Positions 27,633 through 36,680 of a stretch of 64,000 nt of DNA are shown piece after piece. Below the pieces are notes generated by a model. The model had not been told where the DNA came from, searched no databases, and saw nothing but the letters and a program-made list of their open reading frames with translations. Source of the DNA: Nostoc sp. PCC 7524. Its GTDB lineage: Bacteria > Cyanobacteriota > Cyanobacteriia > Cyanobacteriales > Nostocaceae. The stretch is taken from positions 3,687,501-3,751,500 of the forward strand of contig NC_019684.1 of NCBI RefSeq assembly GCF_000316645.1, in the 5' to 3' direction. Position 1 is the first letter of the stretch, and each line of letters starts with the position of its first letter. The position numbers and the translations under genes are program-made.

Positions 27633-30077
27633 CTACACCCCACTCTCAGGAAACTGACGCTTCAAGGCTGAGAAAACTGGACACGCAGCTTGTTCTTGTA
27701 GATTTTCTGGTTTACTCCAAGTGAAGGGGGCTTTTTGTGCGGCGGACATCCACAATAATTGTTTGGCTCTGGTCATGGCTACGTAGAGTAAACGATACTC
27801 CTCGGCGGTTTTGAGGTGCTTGGCTTGCTCCCAGGCTTGGGTGACTTCGGGGATGCTGTCTTCACCGTGGAGTGCAGCCCGAATTTGGGCGCGAGCTACT
27901 TCTGATAGTGTAAAGTCACCTAAAAACTGGCTTTGGGGAGGAACCCAAAACCGTCCAGGAATTAGATTTTCATGGAGAAAGGGAATAAATACATAGTTCC
28001 AATCCAATCCTTTGGCTTTGTGCATGGTAATAATTGTTATTTGACCAGCACGGGTGTAACGGGCTTCTGCATCTTCGGTTTCCACTGGTTCAAATCTTTC
28101 CGAACTGACAATTTCACTTAAAACGGCCAGCATTGCCCCCATTGAATTATTACCAGCTATTTGCTTGTTGACTCGTTCTGAGAGTTTGTCAGCAGTCGCT
28201 AGTTCGGCTTGATCATAATTTAATGTCAAAGCCAAGAAGGAAATTAACTGATACAAAGGCAGTTCCAAACGAGCGCGGAGTAAGCTACGACAGAGGTGAG
28301 AAGCTTTTTGGACTGGTTCTGGCTGGGGTGCAGCTAAGGGGCCGGGATAGAGAAATTCTTCTGGGAGACTAGCGAGGGCGTTCAAGTCTTGGGTGGGAAT
28401 TAACTGACGCTGTACCAATACTTCCAAAGCGGCTTTTAGATAATCGGGGGAATGGGGGCGATCGCAAAATTGTAGCAGTGCCAAAATTTCCTGGGGAACA
28501 TGGGAACGGCGATCGCTTTCTCCCACATCAAAGATTGTAATTTTATGCTCTTGACATATAGGCTCTAGTGCTTCAGCTAACCACCGTCCCTGACGATTTT
28601 CTCGCACCAAAACCGCCGCACTTTTACTGAAATCTTCGGTTAATAACTCAATCACTCTTTGACCAAGTAATTCCACTGTGTGATGAATGTCACGGGGCGT
28701 ATATAGTTCTAAGCCTCTACCTACTGGTGCGGGGTTGACATCAACTTGGTTGACTGGGCGGATAGTTTGTAGACTAAAAGGACTAGGGAGATGGGGAGAC
28801 TTTTGATTTTTAGCCCCATAAAAACTATTTACCCATTCCAGAGCAAAATTAGCGGCTGCAATAATCATGCCGGTACTGCGACCAGCTTGATCCATTGTTG
28901 CTAGTCTGGCAGAGCGATCGCACTGTTGGCAAAATTCCCGAAAATAAATCGGATCAGCCGGGGTAAAAGTCGAGTTAATCGCTTGGTTAGGATCACCGAC
29001 GCGGATAAGGTTGATGGGGGAGTGGGGACTGGGGATTGGGGACTGGGGAGTTGGGACTGGGGATTGGGGATTGGGGACTGGGTAAAAGTTGTTCTCCTCG
29101 GCTCCTCTGCTCCCCTGCTCCCCTGCCCCCCTGCTCCCCTGCTCCCCTGCTTCACTGTGACTGGCCAAAATCTCTAATAGCTGCGTCTGCAATGGACTAG
29201 AATCTTGGGCTTCGTCTTCAAAGACGGCGAAGACTTGGCTTTGCTCGATACGGCGGGCGCTGTCGTTTTCTAGGACGCGCAGGGCGGCTAAAATCATGTC
29301 GTCGTAGTCAATGAAGTCACGCGATCGCATCAGGTTTTGATATTCCTCATACAATCCGGCGGCTATAGTTAAAATTTCATACGCGTCTGTGGTTTGTTGA
29401 CTCCATTGCCGCAATTTTTCTGGTAAAATGCCCGAACTTTTGGCTTCATGAATGACTGTAGTTGCTAAGTCTGGTAAAACTTCGGTTCTTAGCACCGATT
29501 GACGACGTAACCTTTCAGTTTCTTCGCCGTCAAATTGCTGTCCTTCCAACAACTGAGCATAAAGCCTGGGGTGATTGGCAATCCATTGTTCTACGGCGGT
29601 GCGAATAAAGCGGTGGCTTTGATTGGGTGTAATGAGGGTGACGTTTTCTAACTCTAAACCTGATAAATCAGGGTGACGATTGGCAATATTTAAAGCTAGA
29701 CCATGCAGGGTATAAACAGCAAAACCAGTTTGAGGTAAAGATAATTTTTTTAAGTAATCACGAATTTTTAATTTAATATTAGCAGCCGCCGAGCGCGTAA
29801 AAGTTACTACCACTAACTGACGGCGAGCCGATGGGCGTGATTGAGTAGCATTTTGATATTGCCGAGCGATCGCGATCGCTGCTGCTGCCGCCATCCCCGT
29901 AGATTTACCAGCACCAGGAACCGCAGAAACAGCCAATGGCCCTGATTGCCAATCAGCCATCTGTTGTTGTCCAGGGCGCAAAGTCTTGCGAATGTCTAAA
30001 ATTTTCTCTTGTAAAGCCGCCACCAGTGAAGGTTGAGCCGATGGCGATGCAGTAGCAGTAACATTACTTTCTAGCAT
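27633..30077 (-). CDS. UvrD/Rep-family superfamily 1 helicase-like ATPase
   Basis: The 814-residue protein has SF1A helicase motifs in order: Q-like region (RPGQQQMADWQSG), Walker A (VPGAGKSTG), TFTRSAAANIK, DEAQ box (FEDEAQDSSPLQ), motif V region (TMHKAKGLDWNYVFIP) and motif VI (YRLLYVAMTRAKQLLW). It should translocate on single-stranded DNA; partner and role are unknown. Residues about 308-356 are a Gly/Ser/Glu then Pro/Asn/Gln insert encoded by two different arrays (octamers and heptamers). The insert sits between motifs II and III and must be tolerated as a loop. Confidence 0.9.
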   Translation of the reverse strand: MLESNVTATASPSAQPSLVAALQEKILDIRKTLRPGQQQMADWQSGPLAVSAVPGAGKSTGMAAAAAIAIARQYQNATQSRPSARRQLVVVTFTRSAAANIKLKIRDYLKKLSLPQTGFAVYTLHGLALNIANRHPDLSGLELENVTLITPNQSHRFIRTAVEQWIANHPRLYAQLLEGQQFDGEETERLRRQSVLRTEVLPDLATTVIHEAKSSGILPEKLRQWSQQTTDAYEILTIAAGLYEEYQNLMRSRDFIDYDDMILAALRVLENDSARRIEQSQVFAVFEDEAQDSSPLQTQLLEILASHSEAGEQGSRGAGEQGSRGAEENNFYPVPNPQSPVPTPQSPIPSPHSPINLIRVGDPNQAINSTFTPADPIYFREFCQQCDRSARLATMDQAGRSTGMIIAAANFALEWVNSFYGAKNQKSPHLPSPFSLQTIRPVNQVDVNPAPVGRGLELYTPRDIHHTVELLGQRVIELLTEDFSKSAAVLVRENRQGRWLAEALEPICQEHKITIFDVGESDRRSHVPQEILALLQFCDRPHSPDYLKAALEVLVQRQLIPTQDLNALASLPEEFLYPGPLAAPQPEPVQKASHLCRSLLRARLELPLYQLISFLALTLNYDQAELATADKLSERVNKQIAGNNSMGAMLAVLSEIVSSERFEPVETEDAEARYTRAGQITIITMHKAKGLDWNYVFIPFLHENLIPGRFWVPPQSQFLGDFTLSEVARAQIRAALHGEDSIPEVTQAWEQAKHLKTAEEYRLLYVAMTRAKQLLWMSAAQKAPFTWSKPENLQEQAACPVFSALKRQFPESGV
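29008..29155. repeat. GCTCCCCT octamer and GGGGAYT heptamer arrays inside the helicase gene
   Basis: About 29097-29150 has GCTCCCCT octamers and about 29015-29085 has GGGGATT/GGGGACT heptamers. Both are stop-free when read leftward and encode EQGSRGAG-like and PNPQSPV-like peptides in the helicase. Confidence 0.85.
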
Positions 30078-30210
30078 AGCTGTATGGAGCGAAGAAGCAA
30101 GGGATAAAAACTAATAACTATTGACTGTGGACTATTGACTATTACCCACACCTAACTGTCTTTAATTTAGATAAAATCACTATGGTGATACTTAACCTAA
30201 TCTAAACCTA

Positions 30211-32874
30211 ATGGAAATTGCCCGCTCACAAAATCCCCAATCATCGTTTCAACGTCCTGAAATCCTTGCACCTGCTGGTAACTGGGAGTGTGCTAAAGCG
30301 GCTGTAGAAAATGGGGCGGATGCAATTTATTTTGGTTTAGATCGGTTTAATGCCAGAATGCGGGCGCAAAATTTTACTGAGGCGGATTTACCTCAATTAA
30401 TGGCATTTCTGCACCGTCGAGGTGTAAAGGGTTATGTCACTGTCAATACCCTAATTTTCCCTAAAGAATTAGCCCAAGCACAGCAATATCTCCGGACAAT
30501 TATTGCTGCTGGGGTGGATGCGATCATCGTTCAAGATGTGGGGATTTGTCGTCTGATACGTCATCTATCACCGGATTTTCCGATTCACTCCTCTACGCAA
30601 ATGACAATCACCAGTGCGGCTGGAGTAGACTTTGCTAAGTCTCTCGGTTGTCATTTAGTGGTGCTGGCGCGTGAATGTTCCCTCAAAGAAATTAACAAAA
30701 TTCAGCAGCAGATTGCCCAACGTTCAGCGACTTTACCGCTAGAGGTATTTGTTCACGGTGCTTTATGTGTGGCTTATTCCGGGCAATGTTTAACCAGTGA
30801 AGCTTTAGGTGGACGTTCCGCAAATCGGGGTGAATGCGCTCAAGCTTGCCGGATGCCCTATGATTTAATCGCTGATGGGGAAATTGTAGACTTAGGCGAT
30901 CGCAAATATTTACTCAGTCCCCAAGATTTAGCCGGGTTGGAAGTATTACCAGAGTTAGTCAAGTCCGGCGTAACCAGTCTCAAAATTGAAGGTCGGCTGA
31001 AAGCGCCAGAGTATGTTGCTAATGTCACCCGTGTTTATCGCCAAGCATTAGATCGGGTGATGGAAAAATTGCAAAAACCTAACCCCTTAACCCCCTTCCC
31101 TACTAGGGAAGGGGGAATAAAAGCTACCCTGGCTGTGTCGGAGAGAGAGCGGAGGAGAGGTCAAGAAAGCTACAACTTGGAGATGGCGTTTTCTCGTGGA
31201 CTTTATACGGGTTGGTTTGAGGGGATTAATAATCAAGAGTTGGTTCATGCGCGATTTGGGAAAAAGCGGGGGGTTTATTTAGGTGAAGTTATCCGCATTC
31301 GCAATGAACAGGTGATAGTGAGGCTAGAAGCACCCCTGAAAGCTGGGGATGGAGTGGTGTTTGACTGTGGTCATCCAGAGGCTAGGGAAGAAGGTGGTCG
31401 AGTTTATGGAGTCATACAGAAAGGTGAAGATGCAGTTTTAACCTTTGGACGAGGTGATTTGAACTTCCGCCGGATTCATGTCGGTGATAAGCTGTGGAAA
31501 ACCAGCGACCCGGAATTAGATAAACAACTGCGTCAGAGTTTTGCCGGGGATAATCCCCAATTTCAGCGTCCGATTGACGTGGAAGTTTATGGAGAGGTGG
31601 GTGAGTTATTGGTGGCGATCGCACGCGATGAACTTGGTAACATCATACAGGTACAATCAGAAATTTTACTGGTAGAAGCACACACCAAACCTCTAGATAC
31701 AGACCGCCTCAAAGAACAGTTTGGTCGTTTGGGTAACACCCCTTTCTGTTTGGGAACATTAACTAATCATCTCAGTGGCGCTGTGATGTTACCCGTGAGT
31801 GAATTAAACCGGATGCGCCGAGAAATCGTCACCCAGTTAGAAGACTTACGCAGCCAACCCCAACGCTGGCAATTAAATCATCACGCCTCCTTCCAAGACC
31901 TACTTCCCCCTAAATCCCCCACATCCCCCACATCCCCCACACTCATCGTCCTAGTCCGCAACCTCAAACAACTCCAAGCCGCCCTCAAAACTGGTGTAGA
32001 AACCCTTTACTGTGAATTTGAAGACCCCCGTGCCTATCGGGAAGCAGTCAGGTTAGTAAATGAAGTGAGACAAGGGCGACAAGGTAGCACTTCCCCCACC
32101 TTGCGAGAAGCTAACACTACATCTCCCCCCTCCCCACTCCCCACTCCCCACTCCCCACTCCCCAGCATCTGGGTCGCTCCTCCCCGCATTACCAAACCTG
32201 GGGAAAACTGGATTTTGCAACAAGTCCGGGCTTCTCAAGCAGATGGCTATCTGGTGAGGAACTACGACCAACTAGAGTTTTTCGCCGCAGACCATTGTAT
32301 TGGTGATTTCTCTCTTAACGTTGCCAACCCCTTAACAGCAGGCTATTTCAAACAGCATTTTGGTTTGGAACGGCTAACAGCATCCTATGACTTGAACGTT
32401 AACCAACTGGAAGATTTACTCACAAGTTGTTCACCCCAATGGTTTGAGGTGACAATTCATCAACATATGCCAATGTTCCATATGGAACACTGCGTTTTTT
32501 GTGCTTTTCTCTCGGCAGGGACAGACTATACAAACTGTGGCAGACCTTGTGAAAAACATGAAGTGAAATTAAGAGACCGAGTAGGCAGTGAACACATTTT
32601 GCTAGCAGATACAGGTTGCCGCAACACTGTATTTAATGGTACTGCCCAAACTGGAGCAGAATACGTACAGCGCCTGATAGACTTGGGATTGGGTCAGTTC
32701 CGCATTGAATTTGTCAATGAAACCCCAGAACAGGTGAGTAAAATCATACAGCGTTATCAACAATTACTCCAAGGTGAAATTACAGGTTCTCAACTCTGGC
32801 GCGAGTTGAAATTACACAATCAACTGGGTGTCACTCGTGGCCCTATGGGCGTGGCTACGGCTGGTATTCATTAG
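30211..32874 (+). CDS. U32 family peptidase (collagenase-like), with repeat-coded inserts
   Basis: The 887-residue protein has the U32 signature (EVFVHGALCVAYSGQCLTSEALGGRSANRGECAQACRMPY, near 180-220) after a TIM-barrel-like start (LAPAGNWECAKAAVENGADAIYFGL). The C-terminal part has DUF3656-like segments and a second Cys cluster (HCVFCAFLSAGTDYTNCGRPCEKH). Relatives act as peptidases or in rRNA hydroxylation, so the exact reaction is open. At least three inserts look repeat-derived: NPLTPFPTREGG (about 290-315), PKSPTSPTSPT (about 567-578) and [15 protein letters not shown] (about 635-652). The start ATG is preceded by an AT-rich promoter region. Confidence 0.9.
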   Translation: MEIARSQNPQSSFQRPEILAPAGNWECAKAAVENGADAIYFGLDRFNARMRAQNFTEADLPQLMAFLHRRGVKGYVTVNTLIFPKELAQAQQYLRTIIAAGVDAIIVQDVGICRLIRHLSPDFPIHSSTQMTITSAAGVDFAKSLGCHLVVLARECSLKEINKIQQQIAQRSATLPLEVFVHGALCVAYSGQCLTSEALGGRSANRGECAQACRMPYDLIADGEIVDLGDRKYLLSPQDLAGLEVLPELVKSGVTSLKIEGRLKAPEYVANVTRVYRQALDRVMEKLQKPNPLTPFPTREGGIKATLAVSERERRRGQESYNLEMAFSRGLYTGWFEGINNQELVHARFGKKRGVYLGEVIRIRNEQVIVRLEAPLKAGDGVVFDCGHPEAREEGGRVYGVIQKGEDAVLTFGRGDLNFRRIHVGDKLWKTSDPELDKQLRQSFAGDNPQFQRPIDVEVYGEVGELLVAIARDELGNIIQVQSEILLVEAHTKPLDTDRLKEQFGRLGNTPFCLGTLTNHLSGAVMLPVSELNRMRREIVTQLEDLRSQPQRWQLNHHASFQDLLPPKSPTSPTSPTLIVLVRNLKQLQAALKTGVETLYCEFEDPRAYREAVRLVNEVRQGRQGSTSPTLREANTTSPPSPLPTPHSPLPSIWVAPPRITKPGENWILQQVRASQADGYLVRNYDQLEFFAADHCIGDFSLNVANPLTAGYFKQHFGLERLTASYDLNVNQLEDLLTSCSPQWFEVTIHQHMPMFHMEHCVFCAFLSAGTDYTNCGRPCEKHEVKLRDRVGSEHILLADTGCRNTVFNGTAQTGAEYVQRLIDLGLGQFRIEFVNETPEQVSKIIQRYQQLLQGEITGSQLWRELKLHNQLGVTRGPMGVATAGIH
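31091..31115. repeat. Perfect REP-like palindrome inside the U32 gene
   Basis: Twelve-base arms (CCCCCTTCCCTA and its complement) flank a single base. With the preceding CCTAACCCCTTAA it resembles a dispersed cyanobacterial palindromic repeat. It inserts the peptide NPLTPFPTREGG in frame. Confidence 0.75.
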
Positions 32875-32905
32875 GTGACAGGTGATAGGTGACAGGTGAC
32901 AGTAG
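32875..32905. repeat. GTGACAG heptamer array
   Basis: Four GTGACAG/GTGATAG units directly after the U32 stop codon. Confidence 0.8.
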
Positions 32906-32919
32906 ACCTCTTGCACGAA

Positions 32920-33111
32920 TCAAGAAAACAGGGCAAGTTCATAGTTGAGAAGCCAGGCAATCAAGTTGCAACGTAGACCAAAACGTTTTCTGCGATTACG
33001 ATATTATTCTTTGAGGATGCGAAAAATCTTCAATCGGCGGTTGATATGTTCACCAACAACACGTAGTTGAGCTAAATTGCGATTATGCTGACGTTCAGGA
33101 GTGGATAAATT
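32920..33111 (-). pseudogene. Transposase remnant (IS5-like DDE family), C-terminal end
   Basis: Reading leftward the frame encodes LSTPERQHNRNLAQLRVV, GEHINRRLKIFRILKE, a TAA stop, then YRNRRKRFGLRCNLIAWLL and NYELALFS before the natural stop. This is the conserved C-terminus of IS5-type transposases common in cyanobacteria, with one nonsense codon. The N-terminal ~200 residues are gone; the break is next to an ACTCATT array that starts at about 33117. Confidence 0.75.
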
Positions 33112-33116
33112 ACGTA

Positions 33117-33236
33117 AATTTCTTACTCATTACTCATTACTCATTACTCATTACTCATTACTCATTACTCATTACTCATTACTCATTACTCATTACTCAT
33201 TACTCATGATGTACCTCACTTACTTCAAAAATGCTG
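33117..33236. repeat. ACTCATT heptamer array with duplicated flanks
   Basis: Eleven ACTCATT units plus ACTCAT (33125-33207), preceded by AATTTCTT and followed by GATGTACCTCACTTACTTCA. The same flanks enclose four units at 23241-23313, so this is a dispersed copy of the same unit with seven extra heptamers. Confidence 0.85.
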
Positions 33237-33257
33237 TAAATCAAAACATTACATAAA

Positions 33258-33296
33258 ACCATGTAGAGATGTAGCAATGCTATGTCTCTACATGGT
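33258..33296 (-). terminator. Terminator hairpin downstream of rexT-like gene
   Basis: Arms of 12 bp (ACCATGTAGAGA and TCTCTACATGGT) with a partly paired 15-base loop. On the minus strand the stem is followed by TTTTATG. It sits 22 bases beyond the regulator's stop codon. Confidence 0.7.
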
Positions 33297-33317
33297 GTTT
33301 CGGAAATGCTTATTTGT

Positions 33318-33638
33318 CTATTGACACACCAACATCGGTGGAGCCGATCGCAATACTGCATCTAGTAACCCTGGAAACAGTGCTTCTAAATCTTCTTTCC
33401 TTAACTTGTTAATGTGCTGTGTCCCTTCCTTACGGCTCAAGACAACCCCTGACTCTCTGAGGATTTTAAAATGATTAGACATAGTAGACTTCGCGATCGC
33501 AAAATCAAAGTCAGCACAACATTGTTCTCCCTTGGTGGCTAGCAATCTCACAATCTCTAGCCGTACAGGATCACCAAGTGCATACAGCACTCCTGGTAAA
33601 GATATATTTTTTCGGTCTGGATGATATAAAAATTTCAT
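33318..33638 (-). CDS. rexT: ArsR-family thiol redox repressor, RexT-like
   Basis: The 106-residue protein is a small winged-helix ArsR regulator (LYALGDPVRLEIVRLLAT, recognition helix region KSTMSNHFKILRESGVV). It has vicinal Cys40-Cys41 (GEQCCADF), matching the redox-sensing pair of RexT of Anabaena PCC 7120, which represses a thioredoxin gene (trxA2) until oxidised. The gene is divergent from a thioredoxin gene, the same arrangement, with a palindrome between them. Transcription ends at the hairpin at 33258. Assignment rests on the Cys pair and context. Confidence 0.85.
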   Translation of the reverse strand: MKFLYHPDRKNISLPGVLYALGDPVRLEIVRLLATKGEQCCADFDFAIAKSTMSNHFKILRESGVVLSRKEGTQHINKLRKEDLEALFPGLLDAVLRSAPPMLVCQ

Positions 33639-33676
33639 ATTTGCATTATCTCTTAAATTGACGTATATTTTAATTA

Positions 33677-33691
33677 TTCGATATTATCGAA
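33677..33691. promoter_or_regulatory. Palindromic operator between rexT-like and thioredoxin genes
   Basis: TTCGATA-T-TATCGAA is a perfect 7-1-7 inverted repeat in the 80-base gap between the divergent genes, 28 bases before the thioredoxin ATG. It is the best candidate binding site for the ArsR-type repressor, able to control both genes. Confidence 0.7.
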
Positions 33692-33718
33692 CAAATGAAT
33701 TAAATCAGGAGGACAACT

Positions 33719-34051
33719 ATGTCATCCGTCACAAATGTTACAGAAGCCACATTTAAACAAGAAGTGCTGGACAGTGAAATTCCAGTATTGGTGGATTTTT
33801 GGGCCCCTTGGTGTGGGCCTTGTCGGATGGTAGCCCCAGTTGTCGATGAAGTTGCTAGCGAATACGCAGGACAGGTAAAGGTGGTGAAGCTGAACACAGA
33901 TCAAAATCCCACTGTTGCCAGTCATTATGGAATTCGTAGCATTCCTACACTAATGGTATTTAAGGGGGGGCGGCAAGTCAGTACAGTTGTGGGGGCAGTT
34001 GCCAAAACCAGTCTGACTAAAACTTTAGTACAGCATATTCAGCAAGAGTAA
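33719..34051 (+). CDS. trxA: Thioredoxin (TrxA2-like)
   Basis: The 110-residue protein has the active site WCGPC in [15 protein letters not shown] and the cis-Pro segment [13 protein letters not shown]. It reduces disulfides in the cytoplasm using thioredoxin reductase. The ribosome site (AGGAGG) is strong, 8 bases before the ATG. It is divergent from the RexT-like repressor and probably induced by oxidants. Confidence 0.93.
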   Translation: MSSVTNVTEATFKQEVLDSEIPVLVDFWAPWCGPCRMVAPVVDEVASEYAGQVKVVKLNTDQNPTVASHYGIRSIPTLMVFKGGRQVSTVVGAVAKTSLTKTLVQHIQQE

Positions 34052-34290
34052 TACATCTGGTGGGCAATGCCCACCTCTACAAAATGAAAGGCAATAGGCA
34101 CTCTTGCAATAGGTAATAGGCAATAGCCAATTGTGACTAAATTGCTATACTCTACTGGCAGAGCAGCTGGAATTAAAGAAGTTTTCACTACTGAATATGA
34201 AACAAGATGCTGAGGCTAGTGTTTTGACTAAAAACTCAGAAATCTTGCAGAGCTTCATGTCGTTAAATCCAACAATCTTAGGAGAATCTC

Positions 34291-34956
34291 ATGAGTACAA
34301 TCACCCAAATTCAACCTCTAGATGTACCTAAAGCTATTATTCAACGTCGCTCAATCAAAACTTTTAAAACCGATTCCATAGCGCCAGAACTGCTCAAACA
34401 ATTAGTAGAGTTAACCGTAGCTGCACCTAGTAGTTTTAATATCCAAGACTGGCGGATCATTCTGGTTCAAGATGAGGCGCAAAAAGCGGCTTTATCAGCT
34501 GCCTCTTGGAATCAAAAGCAAATTATTGAAGCTCCAGTTACCTTTGTTTTCGCAGCCGATCCCACCGTTGGAGAAGGAGACTTAACCCCAGTATTTGAAA
34601 AAGCGTTGCAAACTGGCGCGTGGAACGAAGGCACTGTCAATTATTTTAAAAATGCTATTCCCCAATTTCAAGCAGGCTTAGGAGACAAACGCCGAGAATA
34701 TGCCATTAAAGACGCAATGATTGCCGCGACTCATTTAGTCCTAGCCGCAGAAAGCCTGGGACTATCTACCTGTTTTATGAATGGTTGGATTGAAGAGAAA
34801 GTCAAAGAAGTAATTGGTGCAGCCGAAAATCCTGATTTAGCGATCGCAGTTTTAGTTCCTGTAGGCTATGCTGCCGAACCCCGCTTAGATCCCGGTCGCT
34901 TGCCATTATCTTACAACGTTTCTATAGACACAATTAATCATCCCTATCAAGGGTAA
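34291..34956 (+). CDS. Nitroreductase family flavoprotein
   Basis: The 221-residue protein has nitroreductase hallmarks: IQRRSIKTFKTDSI near the start, TVAAPSSFNIQDWRIILVQD (FMN-binding) and the AAESLGLSTCFMNGW segment. It likely uses FMN and NAD(P)H to reduce a nitro or quinone compound. A TTAGGAG ribosome site precedes the ATG. It is 239 bases downstream of thioredoxin and may belong to the same stress group. Confidence 0.9.
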   Translation: MSTITQIQPLDVPKAIIQRRSIKTFKTDSIAPELLKQLVELTVAAPSSFNIQDWRIILVQDEAQKAALSAASWNQKQIIEAPVTFVFAADPTVGEGDLTPVFEKALQTGAWNEGTVNYFKNAIPQFQAGLGDKRREYAIKDAMIAATHLVLAAESLGLSTCFMNGWIEEKVKEVIGAAENPDLAIAVLVPVGYAAEPRLDPGRLPLSYNVSIDTINHPYQG

Positions 34957-35199
34957 TTTGCGAGTGCTGAGTCGGGAGTGGGGAGTATAAGGATAATTTC
35001 AATTATTATTTGTTCTCCTCATTCCCAGTCCCCAGCGCCCTTTCAAGGGACTTCCAGAGAAAACAATATTCCAAATGTAGGGTGCGTCAGTATGAATAAT
35101 TTTTCGGTGTAGTTAGGTTTTCTGACACTGACACACCCTACTAAACTGTCAATTCTGGATAATTTATTTTTTGGTATTCCCCAACCAGGAGACATCACC

Positions 35200-35898
35200 A
35201 TGATTGACCTATATTATTGGACAACACCTAACGGCCACAAAATCACTGTTTTTTTAGAAGAAGTCGGTTTACCTTACAACATCATCCCTATCAATATCGG
35301 CGCTGGCGACCAGTTTAAGCCAGAGTTTCTCAAGATTTCCCCCAATAATCGTATCCCAGCCATTGTTGACCATGAACCAACAGGAGGGGGTGAACCAATT
35401 TCTGTGTTTGAATCTGGTGCGATTTTGTTGTATTTGGCGGAAAAAACCGAGAAATTAATCCCCCAAAACCTGCGGGGACGCATGGAAGTTTTGCAATGGC
35501 TATTCTGGCAAATGGGGGGTTTAGGGCCGATGGCTGGACAAAATCACCACTTTAGCCAGTATGCGCCTGAAAAGATTGAGTATGCTATTAACCGCTACGT
35601 CAATGAAACAGCACGTTTATATGCCGTGTTAGATAAGCGATTAGCAGATAGAGAATTTGTTGCTGGGGATTACTCCATTGCAGATATCGCGGCTTATCCT
35701 TGGATAGTACCCCATGAGCGTCAAAGCCAAAACTTGGATAATTTCCCCAACCTCAAGCGTTGGTTTGAAGCAATTCAAGCGCGTCCAGCCGTAATTCGCG
35801 CCTATGAGAAAGCAGAAGCTTTCAAAAATCAGGCACTAGATATCGAAAAGTCGAGGAATGTGTTGTTTAACCAGTCTGTCAACACAGTCAGGTCATAG
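35200..35898 (+). CDS. Glutathione S-transferase, nu-class/YfcG-like
   Basis: The 232-residue protein begins with LYYWTTPNGHKITVFLEEVGLPY and contains KISPNNRIPAIVDH and ESGAILLYLAEKT, the glutathione-binding thioredoxin-like domain, followed by a helical C-terminal domain (LWQM..AGQNHHF, DYSIADIAAYPW). YfcG-type members act as disulfide reductases with glutathione. An AGGAGA ribosome site precedes the ATG. It follows the nitroreductase gene after a 243-base gap. Confidence 0.9.
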   Translation: MIDLYYWTTPNGHKITVFLEEVGLPYNIIPINIGAGDQFKPEFLKISPNNRIPAIVDHEPTGGGEPISVFESGAILLYLAEKTEKLIPQNLRGRMEVLQWLFWQMGGLGPMAGQNHHFSQYAPEKIEYAINRYVNETARLYAVLDKRLADREFVAGDYSIADIAAYPWIVPHERQSQNLDNFPNLKRWFEAIQARPAVIRAYEKAEAFKNQALDIEKSRNVLFNQSVNTVRS

Positions 35899-35916
35899 AC
35901 ATCTTTGAAAAATAAT

Positions 35917-35960
35917 GTAGAGACGTAAAATGTAGAAACTTAGTAGTGCTGCGTCTCTAC
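35917..35960. terminator. Inverted repeat downstream of GST gene
   Basis: Nine-base arms (GTAGAGACG and CGTCTCTAC) with a 26-base loop lie 19 bases after the GST stop. The GTAGAGAC motif also forms the hairpin at 33258 and appears to be a dispersed palindromic repeat used as a terminator. Confidence 0.45.
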
Positions 35961-36149
35961 TAAATTCATCTATCCTAATCAGGATAATATATATTTTTTT
36001 GTATTACTTCACGAGTAAAAGTATTTCTGAATATTGAGCAAATAGTCTGAATAATCAGTTTATTTCAATCCTACATTCTGCTGTATGATTATGCTTTTTG
36101 ATTAATACACCTATATCCCTAGTAGGGTTCAAAACCTCATTTATTCTTG

Positions 36150-36183
36150 TTACGGTTGCTAATGAAATTAATGCCAACCGTAA
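36150..36183 (+). promoter_or_regulatory. Hairpin just before the first HCP start codon
   Basis: Arms TTACGGTTG and CAACCGTAA with an inner TAAT/ATTA pairing end five bases before the ATG at 36189. A stem here would cover the ribosome-binding region. It could be a translational switch or a protein operator. Confidence 0.5.
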
Positions 36184-36188
36184 TCATT

Positions 36189-36680
36189 ATGACTTATACA
36201 CAAACCAGCGATCCCACTATTCGTGAATATGTCCAAGCATGGCAAAAATTAGATGTAGATGAACAGCTTGCTTTGTTTTGGTTTATTTACAAAGAAATGG
36301 GTGGTGCAATTACACCAGCAGCCCCTGGTGCTAGTACAGTTTCTCCAGAAATTGCTGAAGGTTTATTTAATCAAGTCAAAGAATTAAACCACGAACAACA
36401 ATTACAATTACAACGTGACTTGATTAGAGGTGTAGATAACCAAATTAGTCGTGAATACGGCTCTTTAAGTGATACCACCAAACTATTATTTTGGTATCGT
36501 TTAGCTCAAGGTATGGAAAATACAACTATTGTTCCCATGCCTCCTAACTACCAACTTTCATCTCAAACAAAACAACTGCTGGACAAAATTAAAGCATTGT
36601 CTTTTGAAAAGCAAATCAATCTTTTCCGTGATTACATTTCACCAATGGGTGCAGAACCAAAAGCCGGGGCAGAGATTTAG
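36189..36680 (+). CDS. Helical carotenoid protein (OCP N-terminal-domain homologue)
   Basis: The 163-residue protein is an all-helical Carot_N domain (YVQAWQKLDVDEQLALFWFIYKEMG, EGLFNQVKELNHEQQLQLQRDLI, YGSLSDTTKLLFWYRLAQGM). HCPs bind a keto-carotenoid and quench singlet oxygen or phycobilisome excitation. The start at 36189 is chosen because the upstream codons (from 36147) lie in a hairpin and give a non-conserved leader. A second HCP follows 432 bases on; each has its own terminator, so they are separate units. Confidence 0.88.
   Translation: MTYTQTSDPTIREYVQAWQKLDVDEQLALFWFIYKEMGGAITPAAPGASTVSPEIAEGLFNQVKELNHEQQLQLQRDLIRGVDNQISREYGSLSDTTKLLFWYRLAQGMENTTIVPMPPNYQLSSQTKQLLDKIKALSFEKQINLFRDYISPMGAEPKAGAEI

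Noticed and set aside
28901..29177. Frames on both strands within the helicase insert
   Set aside because: Repeat-array shadows inside a real gene.
33120..33210. ACTCATT array considered as a CRISPR-like repeat
   Set aside because: Pure tandem heptamers with no spacers and no cas genes.
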